64,000 bases of DNA from positions 15,927,501-15,991,500 of the forward strand of contig CM059036.1 of the NCBI GenBank assembly GCA_030279155.1, read 5' to 3'. This DNA is from Forsythia viridissima (Eukaryota > Streptophyta > Magnoliopsida > Lamiales > Oleaceae). This document shows positions 1 to 9,904 of the stretch, in pieces (positions within the stretch are counted from its first letter, which is position 1; each line of letters opens with the position of its first letter). Made by a program: the position numbers and the translations under genes. The notes beneath the pieces are model-generated. The model saw nothing but the letters and a program-made list of their open reading frames with translations, had not been told where the DNA came from and made no database searches.

Positions 1-918
1 TTTCATTCGGGAAGTGCACTACCCATAATAGTTGGCAAATGTGGTATTAGTAAAGAAATCAAACAGAGAATGGTGAATGTGTGTAAATTGCACAGACTTG
101 AATAAAGTTTATCCCAAGGATTCTAATCATCTTCTACTAACAGACCATCTGGTGGATACTACATAGGCTGGAGATGTTTGGGCGTTGCTTGAAATGAGCT
201 ATCGAACTGAGCGAGTTTGATATTGATTATTAAACCACGCACAGCTATAAAAGCACATGCCTTAGCAGATTTCATTGCAGAACTCACTATCCCTGAAGTA
301 TCATCCATAGGTGACAAAGCAACTTGGATAACATATGTGGACGGATCATCTAACAGTGATGGCTCAGAGCCGGGGTCATAATTTTCTCTCCAGATGCCGA
401 AGAACTCAAATACTCACTTTGTTTTGAATTTCTAGCTACTAATAACGATGCAGAGTATGAAGCAGTCATCATAGGGCTAGGACTAGCCATACAGTTGGGA
501 GTGACAGTTGTAGAAATTCACAGCGACTCACAATTGGTCGTTGGACAAATTTCAGGAGAATACGAAGCTAAGGATGGCCGTATGGCTGCTTATCTGATGA
601 AAGTAAGAGACTTGCAATGAAAATTCAAAAGGTTCAGGATTACAAAAGTCCCAAGAAATGAGAAGGAGCGGGTTGACGCTCTCGCCAGGCTAGCATCAGC
701 CAACCAAAAACATCTTCCAGCCATAGCTAGTGTTCAGGTACTTAGTGAGCCCAGCACGGTGTCATTAATTGCGGTTCTTGAATTGAATGACTAACCTTGC
801 TGGATAAATCCAATATTGGATTATCTCACGAAAGATACCCTACCGACATACCCAATGGAAGAAAAGCAATTCAAGGTACGAGCTATTATGTATTCTGTGA
901 TTGATGGACAATTATATT
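1..918 (+). pseudogene. Ty3/gypsy (Tat-type) element #1: RNase H part of pol
   Basis: Conceptual translation in shifting frames gives the RNase H end of a plant Ty3/gypsy polyprotein. Visible are ELSEFDID at about 200-225, an ALADFIAELT-like stretch near 260-290, YVDGSS near 335-350, NNDAEYEAVI near 440-470, and HSDSQLVV near 520-545. This is the RNase H I fold with catalytic D (YVDGS), E (AEYEA) and D (HSDSQ), in the second, archaeal-type RNase H typical of Tat elements. Stops and frame changes are frequent (for example tga at 618-620), so it is a relic. The reading breaks off at 918, where a minus-strand copia element is inserted, and resumes at 7805 with the integrase. Upstream pol lies outside the window. 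Lineage is inferred from the C-terminal RNase H and the downstream tandem repeats plus antisense ORF. Confidence 0.85.
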
Positions 919-2069
919 TGTTAGTTTTAAATCTAGATAACAATCAACCTAGAAGGGAGGTTGAATAGGTTGTTACTAAAAGTCTGTAAATATTTTTTTT
1001 AAAACACAACGTTCACTTTAATATTCTGATATTAATGAAAGTTTGTTTAAAGTCAGAACATTGCACTGAATGTTTTTGCAGTTTCGAGACAATTAATATG
1101 TAAGACGATTAAAATATTGATTAACACCAGATATATCATGGTAAACTCCTAAGGGAAACATCTACGGGCTTCCATGCTATGGGTAAATAAATTCACTATT
1201 TTAGAACAGGTTACACACATCTTAATTTTTTGAAATTACAATTTTAGACCTAATCTAAAACTTTATCAGCAATTTACAAAAAATAAAACTTAGTTAAGAA
1301 CAATAATAAAACTTCCCTGTTTTATATCTTTTTCAACTAGTCAAGGAATGCAGTCAAGTACTTCGGTCTTGATCTTGGTTCATTCCACGAGTGTCCCCGG
1401 ATTAATTTCACAAATTGAAATAAGGACCCAGTCCTTATCTTGCTGCCGAAATGTTGTTCTCTCTCACAATGGATTTCTACAACGCTCAGTTTCTCAGAGT
1501 CGTTCTCAAAAATAGAATTTTGATCGGGTTAGGATTTTTGAATATTTCTTTGAACTCTTAACTCATAAATGATTTGCTCTTAGATGCTTGAGTATCTTTG
1601 CTTTCAAAGTCCATAGCATTCTTGGAATACCACCTGTCTTATTTATAGTACAAGAAATTTTTCTAAACTTAATGATGTAATATTTATCTTATACAGGGAT
1701 AAGACAAAATAAGTCTTTAAGTTTAAATAGACTTTATAAAATATAAGATGAGATATATCACAAGAATATGAAAATAAATCCAGTTATATATTTTCATTTA
1801 AGTAGATAAATAAAAAGATAATATTTAAATATCTTATCTACTTAGAAACCTAGTTCAATTAGAATACTTAAACATGTAATTTATTCAATCACTTATTTAA
1901 CTGATAAGAACAAGAGTTTTAGAATAATTAAAACTGATAAATAGATTGGGATAAATATAGCATTAAGGTTTCCAGTTTTCTTACAACAACTAGATAATCA
2001 TTGAATCATAATTAGCTCATATTAATAAATAAAATATAATTAAGTATGCCAAAACCGAATTCTCAACCA
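919..2069 (-). repeat. 3' LTR of the SIRE-like copia element
   Basis: This 1151-bp copy matches 7018-7804 over its right two thirds, for example tagttaagaacaataataaa at 1291 and again at 7020. By eye the two copies differ at roughly one base in ten, so the insertion is not recent. The left 370 bp (919-1285) has no partner because the other LTR is truncated there. The outer end starts TGTTAG; the inner end is at about 2069. Confidence 0.85.
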
Positions 2070-2090
2070 TCTCTTCCTTTGGCATCTCTT
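2070..2090 (-). promoter_or_regulatory. Polypurine tract of the SIRE-like copia
   Basis: On the minus strand this reads as a purine-rich run (CCAAAGGAAGAGATGG) directly before the 3' LTR. That is the expected position for the plus-strand primer of an LTR retrotransposon. Confidence 0.6.
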
Positions 2091-2404
2091 AATTACAAAA
2101 CTTATATCAAGTTGTTTTTTGAGGTAAGCAAGCAGGCAAATTGGATTCAAGAACATGAGATTCATTAAAAGCAATAAATCATGATTACCAAAATTAAATG
2201 CAAGCTATTTAATTTAAAGCAATTCCTAATTACCAAGCAAAAACAATTTCTAATTAAGCAAAAGTATTTCCTAATTTACTATTTGCTACTAATCCCCATT
2301 TTTTTAATAAAGAGGGGCCAAAAACGAAAGCAGTGAAAGAAACTAATTTAAAGAAAGTTACGAAGGCAAAATGGAGAAAACAACCAAACACATGATACTT
2401 AGTG

Positions 2405-4210
2405 TTAACCACTCTTGCGGGTCCTCTTTTTCGAACCACCAGTCTGGGTTCTCTTCTTATGCTTGGTAGACGAAGGCAAAGGAGCAACATCTAGATGTGG
2501 AGACATGTCAGCATCAAGGTCAGTATGCAGAGAATGCTCAAGACCAGTGTCAGGATCTTGAGTTCCATCAGGACCAATATCAGGATTTTGAGGAGGATTC
2601 ATGGCAGCCTCTTGATATTCTTCTGGTATAGGAGTTCCAGTCCGCTCGGCCAAGGCCACAAGTAAAGCCCTTATGAATCTGTGATGACACTCAAAATTAT
2701 CAGACCTTATGAATCTGTGATGACACTCAAAATTATCAGATAGTGTATTGACCAAAGAAGTTAAATCCCTCACCTGAGTTTCAAGAGAATTGGTGTGATC
2801 TTCGGAAAGGGTTGGTCTTGTAGAAAGCGTTGGTCTATTAGTGACTTTCTTCGAAGGACGAAGGATCGGAATTTGTGCGGTGAAAGTGTCACCCTGAAGA
2901 ATAGGAACCTTATGATGCTGGAGATAAGCGTGAATTAAACTAGGAAAAGGCAACATCCTAGAGTGTGCTTGACGGGTCGTCGTGAACACAATTTTGTCAA
3001 AAATAATTGTAGCAATATCCAGCGGGTAGAGGGTGCCCAGTTTGTACAGAAACTCAACCTTATCCATCCCAATGTCTGACTTATGCTGAATTGGATCAAT
3101 ATTGTGCAAGGCAATTTTATGAAGCACCTTATACTTAGGGGTTAGCAATGGGACAGTCATTTTTTCCGTAGGCCAAGGATTTCCAGTGAGTTCTAAGGCC
3201 AAAGTATCAGTGGCTGCTTCAAATTCATCATCCATTCCTTCAGTTATGGGTGAAAACCTAAGCCAACGACGAAGATTGGAAGGACTAAATGGTACTAGCC
3301 GACCCCTACCATAGACTGACCACCTAAAATTATTACCCGACTGTTTAATCTGTCGAGAAATATTGGCCAAGAATTCTTTGATCAATGTTTCACAAGGTCT
3401 CCCAGTCCAATCCAATAATTTTTGTATACCCCAATGCTCAATTAATCCAACAAGATCAGCCTCTCTAATGACATCCTCTTTGACATTAAATTCCATAAAA
3501 AAATCCCGATTTGAAATAAATTTGTGAAATTGAGCTTGTGCATCAAGAGTCCCAAATCTATAATTTAGAGAAGTGAAGACATGGTTACCTTTACGGAGCA
3601 AGCTTTTTTCGAACAATTGAGGATGGGTCGTTGAAGTTGGAACATCGGAGGATGGGTACCCAACATTCTGATATTCAGTGGGAAGATCAGAAACGTTCGA
3701 ACGTTCATCAATTTTCTGTTTACCCTTCTGTGCGCGTGAGAGCCTGACAGGGACATACTCTTCAGCACTTAAGTTGTCATATTCTCCATTCATGGACTCT
3801 TCTTCTTCTTCAAGATTTTCATCTACAAAATCTGTGCCTGATTTCTGTTGTTCTTCTTCATGATGCTCAGTCTGTGGAGACTCTCTCGAACTTTTCTCGG
3901 ACTTACTACCAGATTGAGACTCAGTTCCATGATCAGAACCCTTGTCCTCATCAAACTCTCCATGAATCGTGACTTGCGTAGAAATGGAGGCGGCAGAAGG
4001 AACTTCACTGGCGGCGACTGTTGGTTGAGGAGCAGAAGAAGGTGGAACACATGGCGGCAGCAAAGGCGGTACTGTAGAAGATGGAGGCGAAACCACTGGT
4101 AGTGGTGGAGGTGTGGTCGCCAGAGGAGCAGCTGCGGCTGTTGCAGTGGCGATGCTGTAACGGCTACGGCCAATTTCTGGGTGTGGAGTAGTGGTCTTTG
4201 ACCTTGCCAT
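2405..4210 (-). CDS. Envelope-like / putative plant transposon protein of a SIRE-type copia
   Basis: A fully open frame of about 601 codons. I place the start at the ATG whose complement is at 4208-4210 (MARSKTTT), since the frame upstream has only a GTG. The N-terminal ~190 residues are low complexity, rich in Pro and Ser, then strongly acidic (EEEEES). Residues about 215-430 form a globular region with WSVYGRG, VPFSP, KYKVLHKIALHNI and LPFPSLIHAYL. It resembles the plant 'putative transposon protein' domain (PF20167), found in envelope-like ORFs of Sireviruses. A possible coiled coil (LETQVRDLTSLVNTLSDNFE) follows, containing a short direct duplication, then a basic Lys/Arg-rich tail. I see no clear signal peptide or transmembrane helix. 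It is the only long intact coding sequence in this element, between the RT relic and the 3' LTR. Function is unproven; the class assignment is inference. Confidence 0.75.
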   Translation of the reverse strand: MARSKTTTPHPEIGRSRYSIATATAAAAPLATTPPPLPVVSPPSSTVPPLLPPCVPPSSAPQPTVAASEVPSAASISTQVTIHGEFDEDKGSDHGTESQSGSKSEKSSRESPQTEHHEEEQQKSGTDFVDENLEEEEESMNGEYDNLSAEEYVPVRLSRAQKGKQKIDERSNVSDLPTEYQNVGYPSSDVPTSTTHPQLFEKSLLRKGNHVFTSLNYRFGTLDAQAQFHKFISNRDFFMEFNVKEDVIREADLVGLIEHWGIQKLLDWTGRPCETLIKEFLANISRQIKQSGNNFRWSVYGRGRLVPFSPSNLRRWLRFSPITEGMDDEFEAATDTLALELTGNPWPTEKMTVPLLTPKYKVLHKIALHNIDPIQHKSDIGMDKVEFLYKLGTLYPLDIATIIFDKIVFTTTRQAHSRMLPFPSLIHAYLQHHKVPILQGDTFTAQIPILRPSKKVTNRPTLSTRPTLSEDHTNSLETQVRDLTSLVNTLSDNFECHHRFIRSDNFECHHRFIRALLVALAERTGTPIPEEYQEAAMNPPQNPDIGPDGTQDPDTGLEHSLHTDLDADMSPHLDVAPLPSSTKHKKRTQTGGSKKRTRKSG

Positions 4211-4546
4211 TGAATATTTCCTAAACACTTTTGCAAGATCAAGTTATATAAAAGAAATCAAGAAATTAACACAAGAAAAATTTGGGGCTTTAGAGTTTTG
4301 AAAAGAAAATGAAGAAGATGAAGATATAAGGACTTATTTGCTAACTGGATAAAATAAAGACTCTTTTTAAGATTGAACTCTTTTTAAAGTGGGACAAGAA
4401 AATAAGACTTCTAATCATAAAACAATTTGAATGCAAAAAAAAAAAAAAATAACAAATAATTAAAAAAATGTTTATTTTTTATGTTTTGAATTTTTATTTA
4501 TTATTTATTTATTTATTATTTATTTTTTAAATATAAATGCAAAATT

Positions 4547-4927
4547 TAGAGATGGCAAACTGACTGGGCCGCCCATCAGTCCGGCGGTTTAGTCCATAAA
4601 AAGACGAACTCGGACCGGCCCGGGTCGTAAAATGACACACGGGCTGAGCTAGGCTCGGCCCATGAAGTCCACGGATTGGCCCGTGGACCACGGACTTGGC
4701 CCATGGTTCGTGTTTTAAGTTGGGGACCAAAAATTACAATTAATAATTATATTTCCATATTTCTTTTTTTTTTAAAAAAAACTTTACAAACAAAAAAAAT
4801 TGGATTTCACGTGGGTCCACAGACCGGCCCGTGTGGCCCGCGGACCACGGACCGATTCGAACCTACTTTTTTTACACGGGTTGAGCTCGACCCATGACAA
4901 GGGCCGAGCCGGCCATTGCCATCTCTA
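4547..4927. mobile_element. hAT-type MITE A
   Basis: Terminal inverted repeats are tagagatggcaa (4547-4558) and its complement ending at 4927. Perfect 8-bp direct repeats gcaaaatt flank it at 4539-4546 and 4928-4935, the target-duplication size of hAT elements. GC-rich arms (ggcccg-type runs) enclose an AT-rich core. It has no coding capacity and lies inside the SIRE-like copia, so it is the younger insertion. Confidence 0.9.
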
Positions 4928-5197
4928 GCAAAATTCATGAGCAACTTTGAAGAAATCCCAATCATCTTTCTGGTCAGCCATGATCATAGAAAATTGTTAA
5001 TATAGTTCAAAATCTCATATATTAATCATGAAGAGAAGTGTAGTGTGCGAATAAATAATAAAAATAAGATCAATAATATCGAGACAAATCAGCACCACCC
5101 TCTAAATCACATAATCTTTTATAGAATAGAGTTTCAAACTAGCCATCATCTTATTTGTCCTTTTTATGAAGAAAATGTTTGACCTGCCAAGCGTGAG

Positions 5198-5734
5198 TAG
5201 GGATGGCAAAAAAACTCGCGGACCCGAACCCGCCCCGCGCCCCGCCCTGCCCCGCCCCGCTTATTCGGGTAATAGGGGCGGGTCCGGGGCGGGTTTTTCC
5301 GCCCCGCGGAGTTCGCGGGGCGGGGCGGGGTAGCCCTGCCCCACCCCGCGACCCACCCCACCAAGGAAATTTTTTTTTTTTTTTTGTAAGATCATAAAAT
5401 ATAATATAAATTAAAACTTTGTTGAAAATGGACCAAAGAAGAATCGAACTCGGGTTGAAATTATAAATTATAAATCTTAATCATTACACCACAATCCCAT
5501 TCTTGAATTTTTTTTGTTTTGTTTGCTACAAATATTTTTTTTAAAAAAATTATTTATTTTTTAATAATTTTTTTCAGTTTTATATAAAAAAAAAAGAAAA
5601 AAGAAAAAAAAATTCGTGGGGTGGTTGGCGGGTCAAAAGATTGACCCGCCCCGCCCCGCCCTGCGAATTCGCGGGTCGTGGGGCGGGGCGGGGCGGGGCC
5701 GACCCGCCCCGGACCCGCCCCATTGCCATCCCTA
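5198..5734. mobile_element. hAT-type MITE B
   Basis: TIR tagggatggcaa at 5198-5209 and its complement ending at 5734, with perfect 8-bp duplications agcgtgag at 5190-5197 and 5735-5742. Both arms are built of ccccgcc/ggggcgg repeats, so the whole can fold into a GC-clamped hairpin around an AT-rich core. The family is the same as MITEs A and C. Confidence 0.92.
5441..5491 (-). other. tRNA-like Pol III A/B box pair inside hAT MITE B
   Basis: On the minus strand TGGTGTAATGATTA (5491-5478) resembles a Pol III A box, and GAGTTCGATTC (5451-5441) resembles a B box about 27 bases downstream. The order and sequence fit a degenerate tRNA or tRNA-derived SINE head. There is no complete cloverleaf and the D/anticodon part is AT-rich, so it is not a functional tRNA gene. 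Confidence 0.45.
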
Positions 5735-6238
5735 AGCGTGAGTGAAATTTATTTATTTTTTATTTCAACTCTGGCTTTTTTTTTCCTTTTTTTTTTTTTT
5801 GATTTAAAGAATTCACACATTTATTTTGTGTTTGCATAGCCAGTTAAATATATAAGAAGTGAGTTTTACACTTTCAAGGTGGCAGCTCTTTTCTCATAAT
5901 TTTTTTTTTCCAATGATGGCTTCTCATCATTCAGAGAAAGGTAGCTTTCCTTCAAATATACCTGCTTGTTTGACAGGACAGAATATTATGGTACCGAAAG
6001 ACATAGATATTAACCATAGGTCTTCAATCCATATTTAGTCAGTAAATCAGAGGGTAGAATACATAATTTGTCAAAAGATTATCAACCCAATTTCGTTATT
6101 TATAAAGTGCATAAACAAGAGATGAATATATGGAGATTCAAATTATATTTTCAAATTTTATGATAAAAGCAATAACAAATTTGAAAATCAGTATTTCTTG
6201 CATAATTAACTCAAGAATATATGCAAATATATATAATA

Positions 6239-7010
6239 TTACAAAGAAGATTCACACTGAGTTTTGTCAACTCCCCATTTCTTGTTCCCGTTTTCAATGA
6301 GATAAGTAGCTAGACGTTCATACCAAGCTCGTGGAGCTTGTTTTAAACCATAAAAAGCTATTTCAAGTCTATACACATGGTTTGAAAAATGGGGATCTAT
6401 AAAACCCTTAGGTTGTTCAACATAAACTTCATCATTAAGATAATCATTTAAAAACGCACTTTTGACATCTATTTGAAATAGTTTAACTTTCATTTGGCAA
6501 GCAATAGCAAGTAAAAGTCTTATAGAGTTTAATCTCGCAATTGGAACAAAAGTTTCTTCACAATCTATTCCTTCAATTTGAGTGTATCCCTGGGCTACTA
6601 AGCAGGCTTTGTTTCTAAGTATAGTTCCATGTTTACCAAACTTGTTTTTGTAAACCCGCTTAGTTCTTATTACATTTACATTATTTGGTCGAAGGACTAA
6701 TTTCCAAACCTTATTTATTTCAAATTGGTTAAGTTCATCTTGTATGGCTAACACCTATGATTCATTTTCTAAAGCCTTTTTCACATTTTTAGGTTCAACA
6801 TGAGAAATATAACATACACGACTTATCTCATTTGTAGCTTGCCTTCGAGTCACCATACCATTATCCCAATTTTTAATGGCATTAGGTGTGGGGTGTGCTT
6901 TTTGTATCCAGGTAGGTGGTTCTCTTTGGGTGCTTTGTTCACCAAGAGTGTGTGTGCTATCAGTTGAAATATCATTCTGTTCATTTTGATATGACTGCTT
7001 TGTTGTATCA
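6239..7010 (-). pseudogene. Ty1/copia reverse transcriptase, N-terminal part (SIRE-like)
   Basis: Minus-strand translation gives the copia region just before RT (SHVEPKNVKKALENES, then a stop) followed by an open stretch of about 170 codons. That stretch has LAIQDELNQFE, CLVAQGYTQ, IDVKSAFLN, VYVEQPKGF and LKQAPRAWYERL. These are canonical Ty1/copia RT blocks, and the Asp of IDVKSAFL is the first catalytic Asp. The reading ends shortly after AWYERL, before the YVDD active site, so RT is truncated and inactive. The integrase end upstream is cut short at the 7018 boundary with the LTR. The VEQPKGF and GLKQAPRAWYERL variants look SIRE-like. Confidence 0.88.
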
Positions 7011-7017
7011 GTTTTGG

Positions 7018-7804
7018 TAAAACTTAGTTAAGAACAATAATAAAACTTTCCTATTTTATATCTTCTTCAACTAGTCAAGGAATGCAATCAAGTACTTCGT
7101 TCTTGATCTTGGTTCATTTCATAAGTGTCCCTGGATTAATTCCACAAATCAGAATAAAGACCTAGTCCTTATTTTGTTGTCGAAATGTCGTTCTCTCTTA
7201 CAATAGATTTCTACAATGCTCAGTTTCTCATAGCCATTTTCAAAAATAGAATTTTGATCTGGCTAGGACTTTTGAATATTTCTTTGAACTCTTAACTTAT
7301 AAATGATTTGCTCTTAGATGCTTGAGTGTCTTTGCTTTCAAAGTCCATAGCATTCTTAGAATACCACCTGTGTTATTTATAGTACAAAAAATTTTTCTAA
7401 ACTTAATGACTTAATATTTATCTTATACATGGATAAGACAAAATAAGTCTTTAAGTTTAAATAGATTTTATAAAAGATAAGGTGAGATATATCACAAGAA
7501 TATGAAAATAAATCCAGTTATATATTTTCATTTAAGTAGATAAATAAAAAGATAATATTTCAATATCTTATCTACTTAGAAACCTAGTTCAATTAGAATA
7601 CTTAAACATGCAATTTATTGAATCACTTATTTAACTTATAAGGAACAAGAGTTTTAGAATAACTAAAATTGATAAATAGATTGGAATAAATATAGTATTA
7701 AGGTTTCCAGTTTTCATACAACAACTAGATAATCATTGAATCCTAATTAGCTCATATCAATAAATAAAATATAATTAAGTATGCCAAAACTGGATTCTCC
7801 AACA
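7018..7804 (-). repeat. Truncated 5' LTR of the SIRE-like copia
   Basis: This is the partner of 1285-2069. Its outer end is CCAACA at 7804 (TGTTGG on the minus strand). The inner ~365 bp, the PBS and everything up to the pre-RT region are missing, so one deletion runs from inside the LTR into pol with its junction at about 7018. Confidence 0.85.
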
Positions 7805-8930
7805 ATATCGAATAGGACTTTTCGTGCCTTATCAGAAGTGCCTCCGGCCGACAGAGGCAGCAGAGGTCCTATATGAAATATATAATGGCCTGTGTGGAAA
7901 TTACTTAGGTAGGGATGCCCTTGCTTTTAAAGCCTTAAGACAAGGGTATTATTGGCCGTTAATGAAACTAGAAGGTAAGTAGCTAATAAGAAAATGCGAC
8001 GTCTGTCAAAGGTTTGGCAACACAATCCATCAGCCAACCGAGCCACAGTCGACAATTTACATAGGATGCCCATTTATCAAAGGAGTGGTGGACATCTTGA
8101 GTCATTTGCCACTTGCTAAGGGTTAAAGAAAATTTCTGTTGGTGGCCATAGACTATATCACAAAATGGGTCGAAGCTGAGCCATTAGCTACAATAACCAC
8201 TGCCAAGATATAGAGTTTCGTATGGAAATATATAATCTGCCATTTTGGGATACCACGGGTGATAGTCATGGATAACGAAAGGCAATTTGATAACCACAGC
8301 TTTAAGAATTTTTGCAACAGTTATAAAATCTTACACCGACTCACTTCGGTGCCACACCCTCAGAGCAATGGCCAAACTAAAGTCACTAATCTTACCATAC
8401 TTTGAAATTTAAAAACGAGGTTGGAAAAAGAAAAAGATATTGGACAGATGAACTACCTAATGTAATGTGGGCATATCACATTATCCCTGTGGGCCAACGG
8501 GAGAGACACCCTTCAAGTTACCTTTTGGAATGGAAGCAGTGATACCTGCTGAAATTGTAAATCCAACTTTGAAAATGAAAGTCAAACAGACAGATGACAA
8601 TACCAAGAGGGCAGAAATCAACCTACTTGAGGAGGTCAGAGAAAGGGCTGCAATCAAGACAATAGCTTACAAACACAAGGCCGCCAAATATATCGATCGC
8701 TGAGTTAAGCCCCGGAGTTTCCAACCCTACGATCTAGTGCTAAGGAGCAGTACAGCTACTGGGCACCCGCCATCTAAGCTGGAGCCTAATTGGCATGGTC
8801 CTTTCGAGTTTGACAAGAAGATCAAAAAGTGAGCGTACATTCTCAAGGATATGAATGGCAAACCTTTGGGACAACTATGGAATTCAAAGTACTTGACAAA
8901 ATACTATCATTAAATCATTATCATTTTGTT
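7805..8930 (+). pseudogene. Ty3/gypsy element #1: integrase
   Basis: Continuation of the pol interrupted at 918. Translation shows the zinc-finger half CDVCQR near 7996-8015, then WVEAEPLATI, IPRVIVMDNERQF (second catalytic Asp of the integrase core retained), and HPQSNGQT leading to where the Glu helix should be. An open stretch at 8467-8703 carries PFGMEAVIPAEI. The C-terminal region WHGPFEF ... KYLTKYYH ends near 8930. Several in-frame stops (for example at 7980, 8126 and 8701) show it is dead. Integrase recombines cDNA into host DNA; the Tat assignment follows from the downstream tandem array and antisense ORF. Confidence 0.85.
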
Positions 8931-9175
8931 GTTCGCATAAAAGCAAGTATTTGTAGTTGTGTCAAATTGCATTTCTTCATTTGATTTTATAATTAATAAA
9001 ATGCCAATGCGGATGAATGATGAGGGTGTTACGGAAGGATCAGCCTAGCTGGAAAGTCGTGGTGCACCTACTGAACCTGACCTGAGGCAACCATTTGTAA
9101 TTTAAAGCGGTCTCTATTATGGGTACGTCGAGCAATACAAATATCATTATCAACTAGTACCACAGTCAAATCGAA

Positions 9176-9480
9176 GCGATGAGCCTTAGTCTAAACATCA
9201 AGGCCACGAGCCTTCGTTTGAAAATCAAGATGATGAACCTTAGTCTAAACATCAAGACGATGAGTCTTAGTCTAAACATCAAGACAATGAGCTTTCGTTT
9301 GAAAATCGAGGAGATGAGCCTTAGTCTAAACATTAAGGCGATGAGCCTTAATTTAACGAATGGCGACAAGCCTTGGTTAATTAAAAGGCAATAAGCCTTA
9401 GCTTCAAAAAATAAGGCGACAAGCCTAAGTTTAATGAAAGGTGGTGAGTCTTGGTTTAACAAAATGGCGATAGCCTTAGT
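9176..9480 (+). repeat. 27-bp tandem array in the 3' region of element #1
   Basis: About twelve units of a gatgagccttagtctaaaca-type motif. Spacing is exactly 27 bp for the first seven copies (9176, 9203, 9230, 9257, 9284, 9311, 9338), drifting to 25-26 bp afterwards. Because 27 is a multiple of three it leaves spurious open frames on both strands. Tandem repeats between pol and the 3' LTR are known in Tat/Ogre elements. Confidence 0.9.
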
Positions 9481-9904
9481 CAGAAAAAAAAAGGGAGGGC
9501 GATGAGCCCATGCCTAGGGGTGGGCACACGCCCGTTCCGCACAAGGCGTGGAAAATCCCACGCTGCCTTGAGGCGTGGGAATTCTGTCCCTCCTTTCGTC
9601 CTCAATTTTTCACACAATTTGTTCACTTTGCCATGTTGGTTGGAAGATATACCACCATACATTACAACCGACAAGTGCAAAAAAGTGATATACAACCAAC
9701 GATTACAAAGTGAAAAAGTGAAAAACAATTTTTTTATTAAAATAAAGATGTATGTTCCACGTCGAACATACAAAACTGAAGTTCGCAGTACTCAATAATA
9801 TTCGAAATAAAATATACTGAATCTTATAGTTTTCATGATTAAACGGGACAACTGTCATGAAACTAAAGTTAAAAAGAAAAGACAACAACAATAAACAAAT
9901 GTCT
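9481..9904. other. Untranslated region of element #1
   Basis: No coding signal. It begins with a purine run and a ctaggggtgggca motif near 9514-9526 that weakly resembles the hAT-type ends seen elsewhere in the window. The rest is AT-rich. Confidence 0.4.

Larger units (their letters stand above)
919..7804 (-). mobile_element. SIRE/Sirevirus-like Ty1/copia retrotransposon, nested in element #1
   Basis: The element reads right to left: truncated 5' LTR (7018-7804), RT N-terminal part (about 7010-6239), an envelope-like ORF (4210-2405), polypurine tract (2090-2070) and 3' LTR (2069-919). The outer ends are TG...CA, and the flanks are atatt (914-918) and atatc (7805-7809), a 5-bp target duplication with one mismatch. 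It splits the pol of element #1 exactly between RNase H and integrase. Gag, protease, integrase, the rest of RT and RNase H are missing, and the PBS with the inner end of the 5' LTR is deleted. RT type plus an extra ORF between pol and the 3' LTR points to the SIRE/Sirevirus lineage. Two hAT MITEs are nested in it. Confidence 0.85.

Noticed and set aside
5164..5397. Pro/Arg/Gly-rich frames
   Set aside because: Low-complexity translation of the GC arm of MITE B.
9166..9462. 98-codon hydrophobic frame on the minus strand
   Set aside because: Arises from the 27-bp tandem array; repetitive and without homology.
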